Assembly: GCA_016178015.1 (NCBI GenBank)
Contig: JACOUB010000024.1
Span: 1-64,000, forward strand
Direction: 5' to 3'
DNA from: Methylocystis sp.
GTDB lineage: Bacteria; Pseudomonadota; Alphaproteobacteria; Rhizobiales; Beijerinckiaceae
DNA length: 64,000 nt
A model generated the notes under the pieces. It was not told the DNA's origin. It made no database searches and was given only the letters and a program-made list of their open reading frames with translations. This document shows, one piece after another, positions 1 through 8,031 of the stretch. The translations under genes were made by a program, and so were the position numbers. Numbering within the stretch: the first letter of the stretch is position 1; the number at the start of each line of letters is the position of its first letter.

Positions 1-2
1 AC

Positions 3-161
3 AACACGTTTCGCAATTATCAGGAGGCGAACCGCGCCTTCTGGCGCCAGACGGTGATCCCGCTCGTTTCGCGTCTGCAAAAGAGCTTTCAGGCCTGGAC
101 GCAGCCAAACTATGAGCCGTTCCGCTTCGACTACAACGCCGACCGCATCGATGCGCTGTGA
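3..161 (+). CDS. phage/GTA portal protein, C-terminal fragment (truncated by window start)
   Basis: Open frame from base 3 to TGA 159-161: NTFRNYQEANRAFWRQTVIPLVSRLQKSFQAWTQPNYEPFRFDYNADRIDAL*. Resembles the C-terminus of HK97/GTA portal proteins; lies just upstream of the protease and capsid genes. Confidence 0.8.
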   Translation, partial: NTFRNYQEANRAFWRQTVIPLVSRLQKSFQAWTQPNYEPFRFDYNADRIDAL

Positions 162-206
162 GCGCCCGTGCGCTGGTCGAGCAATGCATTTCATGAAGGC
201 CGCGGC

Positions 207-395
207 ATGACCGACATCGCCAACTCCGTTCTCACGCGTGGGGATCTTGCCCACCTCGCGCTGTTCTTGTGGGCGAGCGCGGCGACGACGTTTGCTTATC
301 GCGCGTTGCGCGAATTGGGCCGGTCAACGCGCCGCCTCGACGATTTCGTGCGCGAGCTGGCGCGTTTTAACCGCCGTTACGGGAGCGATTTATGA
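207..395 (+). CDS. small hypothetical protein between portal and protease (GTA orfg3.5 position)
   Basis: MTDIANSVLTRGDLAHLALFLWASAATTFAYRALRELGRSTRRLDDFVRELARFNRRYGSDL; one hydrophobic segment; position matches the small ORF between portal and protease in GTA clusters. Confidence 0.6.
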   Translation: MTDIANSVLTRGDLAHLALFLWASAATTFAYRALRELGRSTRRLDDFVRELARFNRRYGSDL

Positions 396-567
396 GCGCC
401 AACAGATTGCGGTTTCCTTGGACGAAGCGCCGGCATGGCCGCCGCGCCGCGCCGTATCGCGACGATCCTATCGTCGTCTTCAAGACCTTTGTGCGCTTGC
501 TCGAACGCTTGCGCTCGGCGCCGCGCGGCGGCGGCTGCGCGGCGATCGCCGTCTCCAGGGAGAAGCC

Positions 568-1812
568 ATGATGGGCATGAGCGTGAAGGCGAGCTCGGCG
601 GCGCCGGCGCGGCGCGACGCGTTGGAGATGAAGCGCGTTGATGTCCAGGTTTTGCGCGCCAGCGAAGCCGGCACATTCGAGGGCTACGCCAGCGTGTTCG
701 GCGTGGTCGATATGGGCCACGACTTGGTGATGCCGGGCGCGTTCGCCGCCTCGCTCGACAAGCGGGGGGCCGGCGGCGTCAAGATGCTGTGGCAGCATCA
801 GGCGGCCGAACCGATCGGCGTGTGGACGCAGATCGTCGAGGACGGCCACGGCCTCAAGGTCAAGGGCCGTCTCGACCTGTCGGTCGCCCGCGCCCGCGAG
901 GCGCTGTCCTTGCTGCGCCAGGGCGCCGTCGACGGACTTTCGATCGGCTTTCGCACGAAGCGCGCCGTCACCGACCGCCAGAGCGGCATCAGGAAGCTGC
1001 TCGAGATCGATTTGTGGGAAATCTCGGTGGTGACGTTTCCCATGCTGACGCAAGCGCGCGTCGATGCGGTGAAGCGCACTGCCTTGCGACCGCCGCGCCC
1101 GCGCGCACCCGCGCCGCTCGTCGCTGTGCGCATGAAGCTGGCGCGGCTGCGCGCGCAAACGGCGGCGCTCAATTTCGAGTTCAAGCTGCTGCGTCTTTCG
1201 CGCTCGCTCGAGCTGCGCTACTCGCCGAACCAGCCGCGCGTTCCCGCCGGCTCGCGCGAGGGCGGACGCTGGACCAGCGAGGGCGGTGGCGGCGCCGCCA
1301 ACGCAAGCGACGGCGGCACTGACAGCGAAAACGTTTCCGCCGATGACGCTATAGTTACGCCGGTAGGGCAAGACGATGCCACACGCGGTTATTTTGTCGA
1401 TCTGCTCGCTGAAAAGGACCGAGGAGGACACGCTATTGAGAAACACGTGGGGAAATCGGATGAATTTCTGCTAAATCGCGTGAGAACCGAGCGATATTCA
1501 GGGTTGTTTTTTGATATAGGCCTCCAGGCTGCGGGATCGTTCTCTTCGCTTGCGGCAGCCAATAAGCTCGTCAATGCAACTCTATCGGCTAGCAGCACAA
1601 TCGTCGATGCCGTTGCTGCAGGGCTGGAGGGCGGCGCGGTGATCGAACGGTTGTTCGATTCGCCTACCGGAAAGCAAGCCTTTGCGAATAGCGGACGGTC
1701 GCAGCCCTATATTCGTGACACGTTCGGGGTGCGCGTGCTCATTCGATACGACGATCAATCGCCGAACGGGTTCACGGTAGTGACCGCTTATCCGATTAAC
1801 GAAGGGGACTAA
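568..1812 (+). CDS. HK97-family prohead protease fused to a C-terminal RNase A-like (CdiA-CT type) toxin domain
   Basis: N-terminal part (VDVQVLRASEAGTFEGYASVFGVVDMGHDLVMPGAF...LWQHQAAEPIGVW...GLSIGF...LLEIDLWEISVVTFPML) is a typical prohead protease. It is followed by a linker YSPNQPRVPAGSREGGRWTSEGGG and a C-terminus RGYFVDLLAEKDRGGHAIEKHVGKSDEFLLNRVR...SFSSLAAANKLVNATL...TGKQAF...GVRVLIRYDDQSPNGFTVVTAYP, which resembles the bacterial CdiA-CT RNase A-like domain. Confidence 0.85.
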   Translation: MMGMSVKASSAAPARRDALEMKRVDVQVLRASEAGTFEGYASVFGVVDMGHDLVMPGAFAASLDKRGAGGVKMLWQHQAAEPIGVWTQIVEDGHGLKVKGRLDLSVARAREALSLLRQGAVDGLSIGFRTKRAVTDRQSGIRKLLEIDLWEISVVTFPMLTQARVDAVKRTALRPPRPRAPAPLVAVRMKLARLRAQTAALNFEFKLLRLSRSLELRYSPNQPRVPAGSREGGRWTSEGGGGAANASDGGTDSENVSADDAIVTPVGQDDATRGYFVDLLAEKDRGGHAIEKHVGKSDEFLLNRVRTERYSGLFFDIGLQAAGSFSSLAAANKLVNATLSASSTIVDAVAAGLEGGAVIERLFDSPTGKQAFANSGRSQPYIRDTFGVRVLIRYDDQSPNGFTVVTAYPINEGD

Positions 1813-1815
1813 ACG

Positions 1816-2091
1816 ATGCACCCGCCAGAGGCCTTTCTGACCTATAGCGCCTTGTTCCATCAGGACGTGTTCGTAATTTACCCTTCATTGGAGGAGGCGT
1901 TTCGTCACGCTTCGGATTATTTGACCAAAGAACAGGTCGCGTCCGTCAAGGCCTATTTGGACGAATTGATCAGCGGACGCTACACGAATGAAGAACTCCT
2001 GGAGATATGGGAAAAGTCGAAATCAGAAATCTATGTCACGCGAGGCAACATGATCGATTTTTTCCGACAGGCGCGTTCTTATCTGAATTGA
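1816..2091 (+). CDS. CdiI-like immunity protein (putative)
   Basis: 91 aa, starts 3 nt after the toxin-fusion stop codon: FLTYSALFHQDVFVIYPSLEEAFRHASDYLTKEQVASVKAYLDELISGRYTNEELLEIWEKS...; FHQD..YPSLEEA pattern resembles the CdiI_2-type immunity family. Confidence 0.7.
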   Translation: MHPPEAFLTYSALFHQDVFVIYPSLEEAFRHASDYLTKEQVASVKAYLDELISGRYTNEELLEIWEKSKSEIYVTRGNMIDFFRQARSYLN

Positions 2092-2112
2092 TCGGCGCAG
2101 CCCTCTCCAGGG

Positions 2113-2388
2113 ATGGGCAAGGTCAACCTGGCGGTGGCGCGGGCGCGCAAGGCGCTGTCCTTGCTGCGCCAGGGCGCGGTCGACGGCCTCTCGATCGGCT
2201 TTCGCATGCAGCGCGCCGTCACTGATCGCCAGAGCGGCGTCAGGAAGCTGCTCGAGATCGATTTGTGGGAAATCTCCGTGGTGACGTTTCCCATGTTGAC
2301 GCAAGCGCGCGTCGATGCGGTGAAACGCGCCTCGCGGAGCCTGAATCTTGTCGTGCGAGGCCGAGAGGTCAACGGCGCCCGAGTTTGA
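2113..2388 (+). pseudogene. duplicated C-terminal fragment of the prohead protease (remnant without toxin)
   Basis: AVARARKALSLLRQGAVDGLSIGFRMQRAVTDRQSGVRKLLEIDLWEISVVTFPMLTQARVDAVKR aligns by eye with the 568-1812 protein with about 5 substitutions in 66 residues; lacks the N-terminal protease half. Confidence 0.85.
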
Positions 2389-2424
2389 TTTCAAGCCGGA
2401 AAGTTTTCTGCCGCGCAACTGTTC

Positions 2425-2466
2425 GCGCCCGGCGTGGATGGCCGTGACAAGCACGGCCATGACGGG
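2425..2466. repeat. intergenic inverted repeat (GCGTGGATGGCCGTGACAAGCACGGCCATGACGGG)
   Basis: GGCCGTG/CACGGCC arms; same family as 23579-23613 and 47270-47303. Confidence 0.7.
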
Positions 2467-2674
2467 ACTACTCATTCGAGGATCGTGATTTCCGGCGTTT
2501 GGCTACAGCCGGCGCTCTTGGCTGCTGATCGAACACCCGCGTCGCTGCCGTCGAGCGCGGGTTGATCTCAAAAAGACGGCTCTACTCCTCGCCAGCAAAA
2601 ACCTTGGCGGCGTCTTGCCGGCGCGGTGTGCTGGCGCGCGTTTTTCACAAGAGACCAACACGAGGTTGTCACCC

Positions 2675-3904
2675 ATGTCATCTGTCGAAACCAAATCCGC
2701 CGGCGGCGACGAAATCGTCGCCGATCTCAATCGCGCGTTTTCTTCCTTCAAGGAGACCAACGACGAGCGCCTCGCCCAGATCGAGACGCGCCTCGGCGTC
2801 GATGTGCTGACCGAAGAAAAGCTCCAGCGCATCGATCATGCTCTCAACGAGACGAAGCACAGGCTCGATCGCGTCACGCTCGATCTTTCCCGACCGCGCA
2901 TCGGCGCCCGCGCCCAAGACGACGCCGGAGCGCTCCAGCATAAGGCGGCGTTCAATCTCTATATGCGCGCTGGCGAATCGTCTGGGCTCAAGGCGCTGGA
3001 GGCCAAAGCTCTGTCGGCGGGCTCGGGACCGGACGGCGGCTACCTGGTGCCGGTTCCGGCCGAGCAGGAAATATTGCGCCGTCTCGCGCATCTCTCCCCC
3101 ATTCGCGCCATCGCCAGCGTGCGCGAAATATCGACCCATTCGCTGCGTAAAGCTTACTCCTTCCAGGGGCCGGCGGCCGGCTGGGTGGCCGAGGCCGATC
3201 CGCGCCCGCAAACCGCCAACCAGCAGATCGCCGATATGACCTTCCCGGCCTTGGAGCTCTATGCCATGCCGGCGGCGACGCAGACGCTGCTCGATGACGC
3301 CGTCGTCGATATCGAGCAATGGATCGCCGAGGAGGTTCAGACGGTGTTCGCCGAGCAAGAAGGCGCCGCCTTCGTCAATGGCAACGGCGTCAACAAGCCG
3401 CAAGGCTTCCTCGCCTATCAGACGATCGCCGATGCGAGTTGGACTTGGGGCAAGGTCGGTTACGTCGCGACCGGCGTTGCCGGCGGGTTTCCGACGACGA
3501 CGCCGTCCGACGTGTTGTTTGGCCTCGTCTATGCGCTGCGCGCCGGCTACCGGCAGAAGGGCAAATTCGTGCTCAACCGCCAAACCCAATCGCTGGTGCG
3601 CCAGTTCAAGACGACGACCGGCGAATATATTTGGGCGCCGCCGGCGAGCTTGGGTCAGAACGCCACCTTGATGAATTTCGAGGTGGTGGAAGCCGAAGAC
3701 ATGCCCAATCCCGGCACGGATGCGTTCGCGATCGCCTTCGGCGATTTCGAGCGCGGCTATATCGTCGTCGATCGGCTCGGCATTCGCGTCCTGCGCGATC
3801 CTTATTCCGCCAAGCCCTATGTGTTGTTCTACACCACCAAACGGGTCGGCGGCGGCATCCAGGACTTCGAGGCGATCAAATTGTTGAAGTTCGGGATCTC
3901 TTGA
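2675..3904 (+). CDS. phage/GTA major capsid protein (HK97 family)
   Basis: N-terminal coiled-coil then ...KALSAGSGPDGGYLVPVPAEQEILRRLAHLSPIRAIASVREIST...FVNGNGVNKPQGFL...FGDFERGYIVVDRLGIRVLRDPYSAKPYVLFYTTKRVGGGIQDFEAIKLLKFG; typical HK97 capsid. Confidence 0.95.
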   Translation: MSSVETKSAGGDEIVADLNRAFSSFKETNDERLAQIETRLGVDVLTEEKLQRIDHALNETKHRLDRVTLDLSRPRIGARAQDDAGALQHKAAFNLYMRAGESSGLKALEAKALSAGSGPDGGYLVPVPAEQEILRRLAHLSPIRAIASVREISTHSLRKAYSFQGPAAGWVAEADPRPQTANQQIADMTFPALELYAMPAATQTLLDDAVVDIEQWIAEEVQTVFAEQEGAAFVNGNGVNKPQGFLAYQTIADASWTWGKVGYVATGVAGGFPTTTPSDVLFGLVYALRAGYRQKGKFVLNRQTQSLVRQFKTTTGEYIWAPPASLGQNATLMNFEVVEAEDMPNPGTDAFAIAFGDFERGYIVVDRLGIRVLRDPYSAKPYVLFYTTKRVGGGIQDFEAIKLLKFGIS

Positions 3905-3969
3905 GACGCGAAGACGCGCCATCTTCTCTCGAGGCCGCGCTTTCCTGAGCATTGCGCCAATCCCCTGGC

Positions 3970-4010
3970 CCCTCACCCAACCTCTCCCCGCAAGCGGGGA
4001 GAGGGGCGCG
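3970..4010. repeat. REP-like inverted repeat (CCTCTCCCCGCAAGCGGGGAGAGG)
   Basis: Direct palindrome; same family recurs at 5.4, 7.3, 25.7, 27.95, 29.8 and 41.0 kb. Confidence 0.8.
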
Positions 4011-4052
4011 CTCCTTCTGCAACAAACTCCGTAGCCCTGACGGGAGAGGTAA

Positions 4053-4640
4053 ATGACGCCTATTCTTCTTGCAGGACCTTTGGTCGAGCCGGTCTCGCTC
4101 GCCGACGCCAAAGCTTGGCTGCGGCTCGATACGAGCGACGAGGACGATCTCGTTGCGGCGCTGATCGTTTCGGCGCGAATGACGCTCGAGGCGTATACGC
4201 GCCGTTTCTTCATCACCCAGAATTGGCGGATCAAGCTCGACGCTTGGCCGATAACGCTGCGGGAGCGCACGCCCGCGACGCTCGCCATTCCTTTCGCGCC
4301 GTTGCAGAGCGTCGCCGCCATTCGCGTCTACGATGCGGCCAACGCGGCGCAAGTGCTCGACCAGGCGACGTACTTGGCCCCGGCCGCGCCGGATCGCGCG
4401 CGCGTAAGTTTTGTGACGCAGCCGCCGACGCCCGCGCGCCTGAGCGATGGCATAGAGATCGACGTCGTCGTGGGCTATGGCGCCCCGGCGACCGATACGC
4501 CCGAACCCTTGCGGCGCGCCATCCTCATGTTGGTCGCTCACTGGCACGAAAATCGCGGCGATCAACCTGCGGACGCGACGCAACTGCCGGCTGGCGTCGG
4601 CGCGCTCGCCTCGCCGTTTCGGCGCGAGCGCCTGCTGTGA
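4053..4640 (+). CDS. head-tail connector protein (GTA gp6-like)
   Basis: MTPILLAGPLVEPVSLADAKAWLRLDTSDEDDLVAALIVSARMTLEAYTRRFFITQNWRIKLDAWP... is characteristic of gp6/phiE125 gp8-like connectors. Confidence 0.9.
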   Translation: MTPILLAGPLVEPVSLADAKAWLRLDTSDEDDLVAALIVSARMTLEAYTRRFFITQNWRIKLDAWPITLRERTPATLAIPFAPLQSVAAIRVYDAANAAQVLDQATYLAPAAPDRARVSFVTQPPTPARLSDGIEIDVVVGYGAPATDTPEPLRRAILMLVAHWHENRGDQPADATQLPAGVGALASPFRRERLL

Positions 4641-4969
4641 GCGCGCTCCCCGCCGTTGGCGAGCTGCGCGTTCGCGCGATCATCGAGGCGCCAGTCGATA
4701 CGCCCGACGATAGCGGCGCCATGACGCGAACCTACGCGCCGCTCGCCAACGTATGGGCGCATGTGACGGCGTTGACGGGGGAGGCCCATTTTGTGGCGGC
4801 CCGCCAGGAGCAGTCGCTTACCCACCTCGTGCGCATGCGCTGGCGCGCCGATGTGACGAGCGAGATGCGGCTCGTCGTGGGCTCGCGCAAACTGCTCATT
4901 CATTCTGTCTATGATCCAGATGAGCGGCGGCGCTTGCTGATGTGCCGCTGCGAGGAAATCAAATCATGA
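4637..4969 (+). CDS. head-tail adaptor/closure protein (GTA gp7-like)
   Basis: GTG start overlapping the previous stop; AVGELRVRAIIEAPVDTPDDSGAMTRTYAPLANVWAHVTALTGEAHFVAARQEQSLTHLVRMRWRADVTSEMRL... Confidence 0.85.
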   Translation: MSALPAVGELRVRAIIEAPVDTPDDSGAMTRTYAPLANVWAHVTALTGEAHFVAARQEQSLTHLVRMRWRADVTSEMRLVVGSRKLLIHSVYDPDERRRLLMCRCEEIKS

Positions 4970-4979
4970 GAGCGCCAGC

Positions 4980-5390
4980 ATGAGCACCTCGCCAGTCGTC
5001 GCTTTGCGCAAGGCCATCCTCGCGCATCTTACGGCCGACGCGGCGTTCGTCGGCGCGCTGGGCGGCGCGAAAGTGTTCGACGAGGCGCCACGCAATGTCG
5101 AGCCGCCGTATGTCGTATTCGCCGACGCGCAGATGCGCGACTGGTCGGCGCAGCTGTCGCGCGGCGCCGAGCAGTTTGTCGTGCTGTCGGTGTGGTCGAC
5201 GCAGCGCGGTCAGCGCGAGGCGCTGGATATTGCGCAGAAGGTCGTCGATCTGCTCGACGAGGCGCCGTTGGTCCTTCAGGATCATGCGCTCGTCGATCTG
5301 CGCTTCGCCGCCGCTGAAACGAAACGTGAGCAGAATGGCCGTTTTGCGCGGGTCAATCTGCGCTTTCGCGCGACGACGGAGAGCGTCTGA
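4980..5390 (+). CDS. DUF3168 tail terminator protein (GTA gp8-like)
   Basis: MSTSPVVALRKAILAHLTADAAFVGALGGAKVFDEAPRNVEPPYVVFADAQMRDWSAQLSRGAEQFVVLSVWSTQRGQREALDIAQKVVDLLD... Confidence 0.88.
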   Translation: MSTSPVVALRKAILAHLTADAAFVGALGGAKVFDEAPRNVEPPYVVFADAQMRDWSAQLSRGAEQFVVLSVWSTQRGQREALDIAQKVVDLLDEAPLVLQDHALVDLRFAAAETKREQNGRFARVNLRFRATTESV

Positions 5391-5422
5391 GCAGTCGAAT
5401 AGATTCAAAAAGGGCGCTACTT

Positions 5423-5573
5423 CCTTCTCCCGCTTGCGGGAGAAGGTGTCGCGCGAATGCGCGACGGATGAGGGCGGGCGCGTCGTCAAATTCGCTGGAT
5501 TCGAACAGCGGCACGTTCCCTCATCCGACCCTCGCTGACGCGAGGGCCACCTTCTCCCGCAAGCGGGAGAAGG
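5423..5573. repeat. paired REP-like inverted repeats (TTCTCCCGCTTGCGGGAGAAGG / CCTTCTCCCGCAAGCGGGAGAAGG)
   Basis: Two palindromic units bracketing a short spacer. Confidence 0.8.
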
Positions 5574-5616
5574 ATTCGCGCCGAGCCGCACTCATCAAAC
5601 TCAGGAGAGTCAAACC

Positions 5617-6027
5617 ATGTCCGCCCAGAAGGGAAAGGATCTTCTGCTCAAGCTCGATGACGGGACGGGCAATTTCGTCACTGTCGCGGGTTTGCGCACG
5701 CGACGCTTCAGCCTTAACGCCGACGCCGTCGATGTGACCGACGCCGAGTCGGCCGGGCGCTGGCGCGAACTGCTGGCCGGCGCCGGCGTCAAGCGCGCCA
5801 GCATTTCGGGAACCGGCATCTTCAAGGATCAGGCGTCGGACCTATTGATGCGTCAAGTGTTCTTCGACGGCCTTGTGCGCAATTGGCAGATCGTCGTTCC
5901 TGCGCTAGGCGTGATTGCTGGATTGTTTCAGATATCGAGCCTCGACTATCGCGGCGAGCACAACGCCGAAATGACGTTCGACATCGCCTTGGAATCGGCT
6001 GGCGCGCTCAGCTTTACGCAAAGCTGA
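5617..6027 (+). CDS. phage major tail protein, TP901-1 family (GTA gp9-like)
   Basis: MSAQKGKDLLLKLDDGTGNFVTVAGLRTRRFSLNADAVDVTDAESAGRWRELLAGAGVKRASISGTGIFKDQASDLLMRQVFFDG... Confidence 0.93.
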   Translation: MSAQKGKDLLLKLDDGTGNFVTVAGLRTRRFSLNADAVDVTDAESAGRWRELLAGAGVKRASISGTGIFKDQASDLLMRQVFFDGLVRNWQIVVPALGVIAGLFQISSLDYRGEHNAEMTFDIALESAGALSFTQS

Positions 6028-6035
6028 GGCGAGCC

Positions 6036-6407
6036 ATGGCGAACTCGAGGCGCGGCGAAATCGAGGCCGAAATCGGCGGCAGGACCTATACCCTGTGCCT
6101 GACGCTCGGCGCGCTCGCTGAATTGGAGAGCGGACTGGGCGCCAGCGATCTCGTGGCGCTCGCCGAGCGGTTCGAGGCGCGCCGTCTCTCGGCTCGCGAC
6201 ATCTTGCGCATCATCGGTTGCGGCTTGCGCGGCGCGGGCCATGGCTTGAGCGACGTCGACGTCGCGAACATGAAGGTTGCGGGGGGCCTTGCGGCCTATG
6301 TCAAGATCGCGGCGGACCTCCTCGCCGCGACGTTCGGCGACAACCCGTCGGATGAGACCGCCGCCGCAAACCCTCCGCCGCCGCAGGACGCCGCACCGCG
6401 AAGCTAG
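6036..6407 (+). CDS. gene transfer agent family protein / tail assembly chaperone (GTA gp10-like)
   Basis: MANSRRGEIEAEIGGRTYTLCLTLGALAELESGLGASDLVALAERFEARRLSARDILRIIGCGLRGAGHGLSDVDVANMK... Confidence 0.88.
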   Translation: MANSRRGEIEAEIGGRTYTLCLTLGALAELESGLGASDLVALAERFEARRLSARDILRIIGCGLRGAGHGLSDVDVANMKVAGGLAAYVKIAADLLAATFGDNPSDETAAANPPPPQDAAPRS

Positions 6408-6460
6408 CGAAAGGGCCGCGCGTTTCCTCCCCGCGCGCGCCTTTTCCATGGGCGAGAGCC

Positions 6461-6634
6461 ATGGCTTTCGGTTTGGGCGTCCTGCGGCTTTGTTCGCGCG
6501 ACTTCTGGTCGATGACTCCACATGAATTGGCCAGCGCTGCGGACGGCGTCTATGGGCGCCGGCGCGGCGCGCCGTCACGCACGGCGTTGGATGAACTGAT
6601 GCGCGCCTTTCCCGATCGAGGACCCCAGCCATGA
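6461..6634 (+). CDS. small phage tail assembly chaperone (rcc01693-like)
   Basis: MAFGLGVLRLCSRDFWSMTPHELASAADGVYGRRRGAPSRTALDELMRAFPDRGPQP*; overlaps the next start codon (ATGA). Confidence 0.75.
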   Translation: MAFGLGVLRLCSRDFWSMTPHELASAADGVYGRRRGAPSRTALDELMRAFPDRGPQP

Positions 6635-7239
6635 CGCAAACGCCGAGCGTGCCAGATAACTTTCCCGATCCGTTTCATACGACGATCTCCTCGGCGCCGT
6701 TCCAGACGCATGATCTGACGGCGACCAAGGGGTTGCTCGACCAGATCAATGTTTCCGCCGGCGCTGTTTCGAAATCATTGTCGAGCGCATTCGCCAACGC
6801 GGCGACCAGCGGCAAAAGCTTCAACGATACGCTTACGACGATCGCCGAGTCATTGGCGAAACTGGCGCTGCGCGCGGGAACGCGATCCCTCCTCGAGGGA
6901 ATCTCCTCCGGCTTTGGTTCGCTGTTTTCCGGGCTGTTCTCGGGTTCCGGCGCCAATGCGATCGTCGCGCCGTTTGCCGATGGCGGGGTCGTCGCCAGTC
7001 CGACCTTCTTTGGCGCGGGAAGCTCCATTGGCCTGATGGGCGAGCGCGGCGCCGAAGCGATCATGCCTTTGGCGCGCGGCCCGGATGGGCGTCTCGGCGT
7101 CGCCATGCAAGGCCAACCGAGCCCGGTGGCGGTGACGGTCAACATCGCCGCGCAGGACGTCGATAGTTTCAAGCGGTCCGAGGCGCAAATAACCGCCGCC
7201 CTGGCGCGCGCTGTGGCGCGCGGCCAGCGCAACCTTTGA
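6631..7239 (+). CDS. tape measure protein, short GTA gp11-like
   Basis: FANAATSGKSFNDTLTTIAESLAKLALRAGTRSLLEGISSGFGSLFSGLF...FADGGVVASPTFFGAGSSIGLMGERGAEAIMPLARGPDGRLGV... Confidence 0.9.
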   Translation: MTQTPSVPDNFPDPFHTTISSAPFQTHDLTATKGLLDQINVSAGAVSKSLSSAFANAATSGKSFNDTLTTIAESLAKLALRAGTRSLLEGISSGFGSLFSGLFSGSGANAIVAPFADGGVVASPTFFGAGSSIGLMGERGAEAIMPLARGPDGRLGVAMQGQPSPVAVTVNIAAQDVDSFKRSEAQITAALARAVARGQRNL

Positions 7240-7255
7240 TACGAAATCCAGGCAA

Positions 7256-7370
7256 TCCCCCTCCCTGTCCCTCCCCCGCTTCGCGGGAGAGGGGACGCAA
7301 ATGATCGGCATTTCGCTTCGCTCCCTCTCCCGCGAGCGACGCGAAGTGGGGGAGGGCTGGGGAGAGGGTA
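7256..7370. repeat. paired REP-like inverted repeats (CCCTCCCCCGCTTCGCGGGAGAGG / CCTCTCCCGCGAGCGACGCGAAGTGGGGGAGGG)
   Basis: Palindromic sequence in the gp11-gp12 gap. Confidence 0.75.
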
Positions 7371-7373
7371 AAG

Positions 7374-8015
7374 ATGACGAGCTTTCATGAAGTTCGATTT
7401 CCGCTCGATGTTTCGGTGCGTGGACGGGGCGGACCGGAGCGGCGCACCGACATCGTCACGCTCGGCTCCAACCGCGAGGCGCGCAACGCGCGCTGGGCGA
7501 ATTCGCGCCGGCGCTATGAGGCGGGCTATGGCGTCAAATCGCTGACGCAGCTTTCGCAGGTGCTGGCTTTTTTCGAGGAGCGGCGCGGCAGGCTGTTTGG
7601 TTTTCGATGGCGCGATCGCGCCGATTATTCGTCCAACGCCCAAGGCGGGCCGCCTTTGCCTGCCGATTCTGCGCTCGGCGTCGGCGACGGGACGACCGCC
7701 GCTTTTCAACTGATCAAGACTTATGGGGCCGCTTTCGCTCCCTATGCGCGCGTCATCGCCAAGCCCGTCGCCGACAGCGTGCGCGTTGCCGTCGCCGGCG
7801 TCGAGAAAGCGATCGGCGTCGACTTTCTGCTCGATGCGACGACGGGCGCCGTGACCTTTCAGCCGCAAGCCGTACCTGCGACGGCCGCTCCCGTCACGGC
7901 CGGTTTCTTGTTCGACGTGCCGGCGCGTTTCGATACGGATTTTCTCGAAATCGACATATCGGCGTTCGAGGCCGGCGACATTCCGAAAATCCCGATTGTC
8001 GAAATCATCCCGTGA
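7374..8015 (+). CDS. DUF2460 protein (GTA gp12-like)
   Basis: FHEVRFPLDVSVRGRGGPERRTDIVTLGSNREARNARWANSRRRYEAGYGVKSLTQLSQVLAFFEERRGRLFGFRWRDRADY... Confidence 0.93.
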   Translation: MTSFHEVRFPLDVSVRGRGGPERRTDIVTLGSNREARNARWANSRRRYEAGYGVKSLTQLSQVLAFFEERRGRLFGFRWRDRADYSSNAQGGPPLPADSALGVGDGTTAAFQLIKTYGAAFAPYARVIAKPVADSVRVAVAGVEKAIGVDFLLDATTGAVTFQPQAVPATAAPVTAGFLFDVPARFDTDFLEIDISAFEAGDIPKIPIVEIIP

Positions 8016-8031
8016 GGAAGGGTTTGCGCCC

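Noticed and set aside
2678-4321. 547-aa minus-strand ORF
   Set aside because: Antisense to the major capsid gene; composition is Arg/Ala-rich shadow translation.
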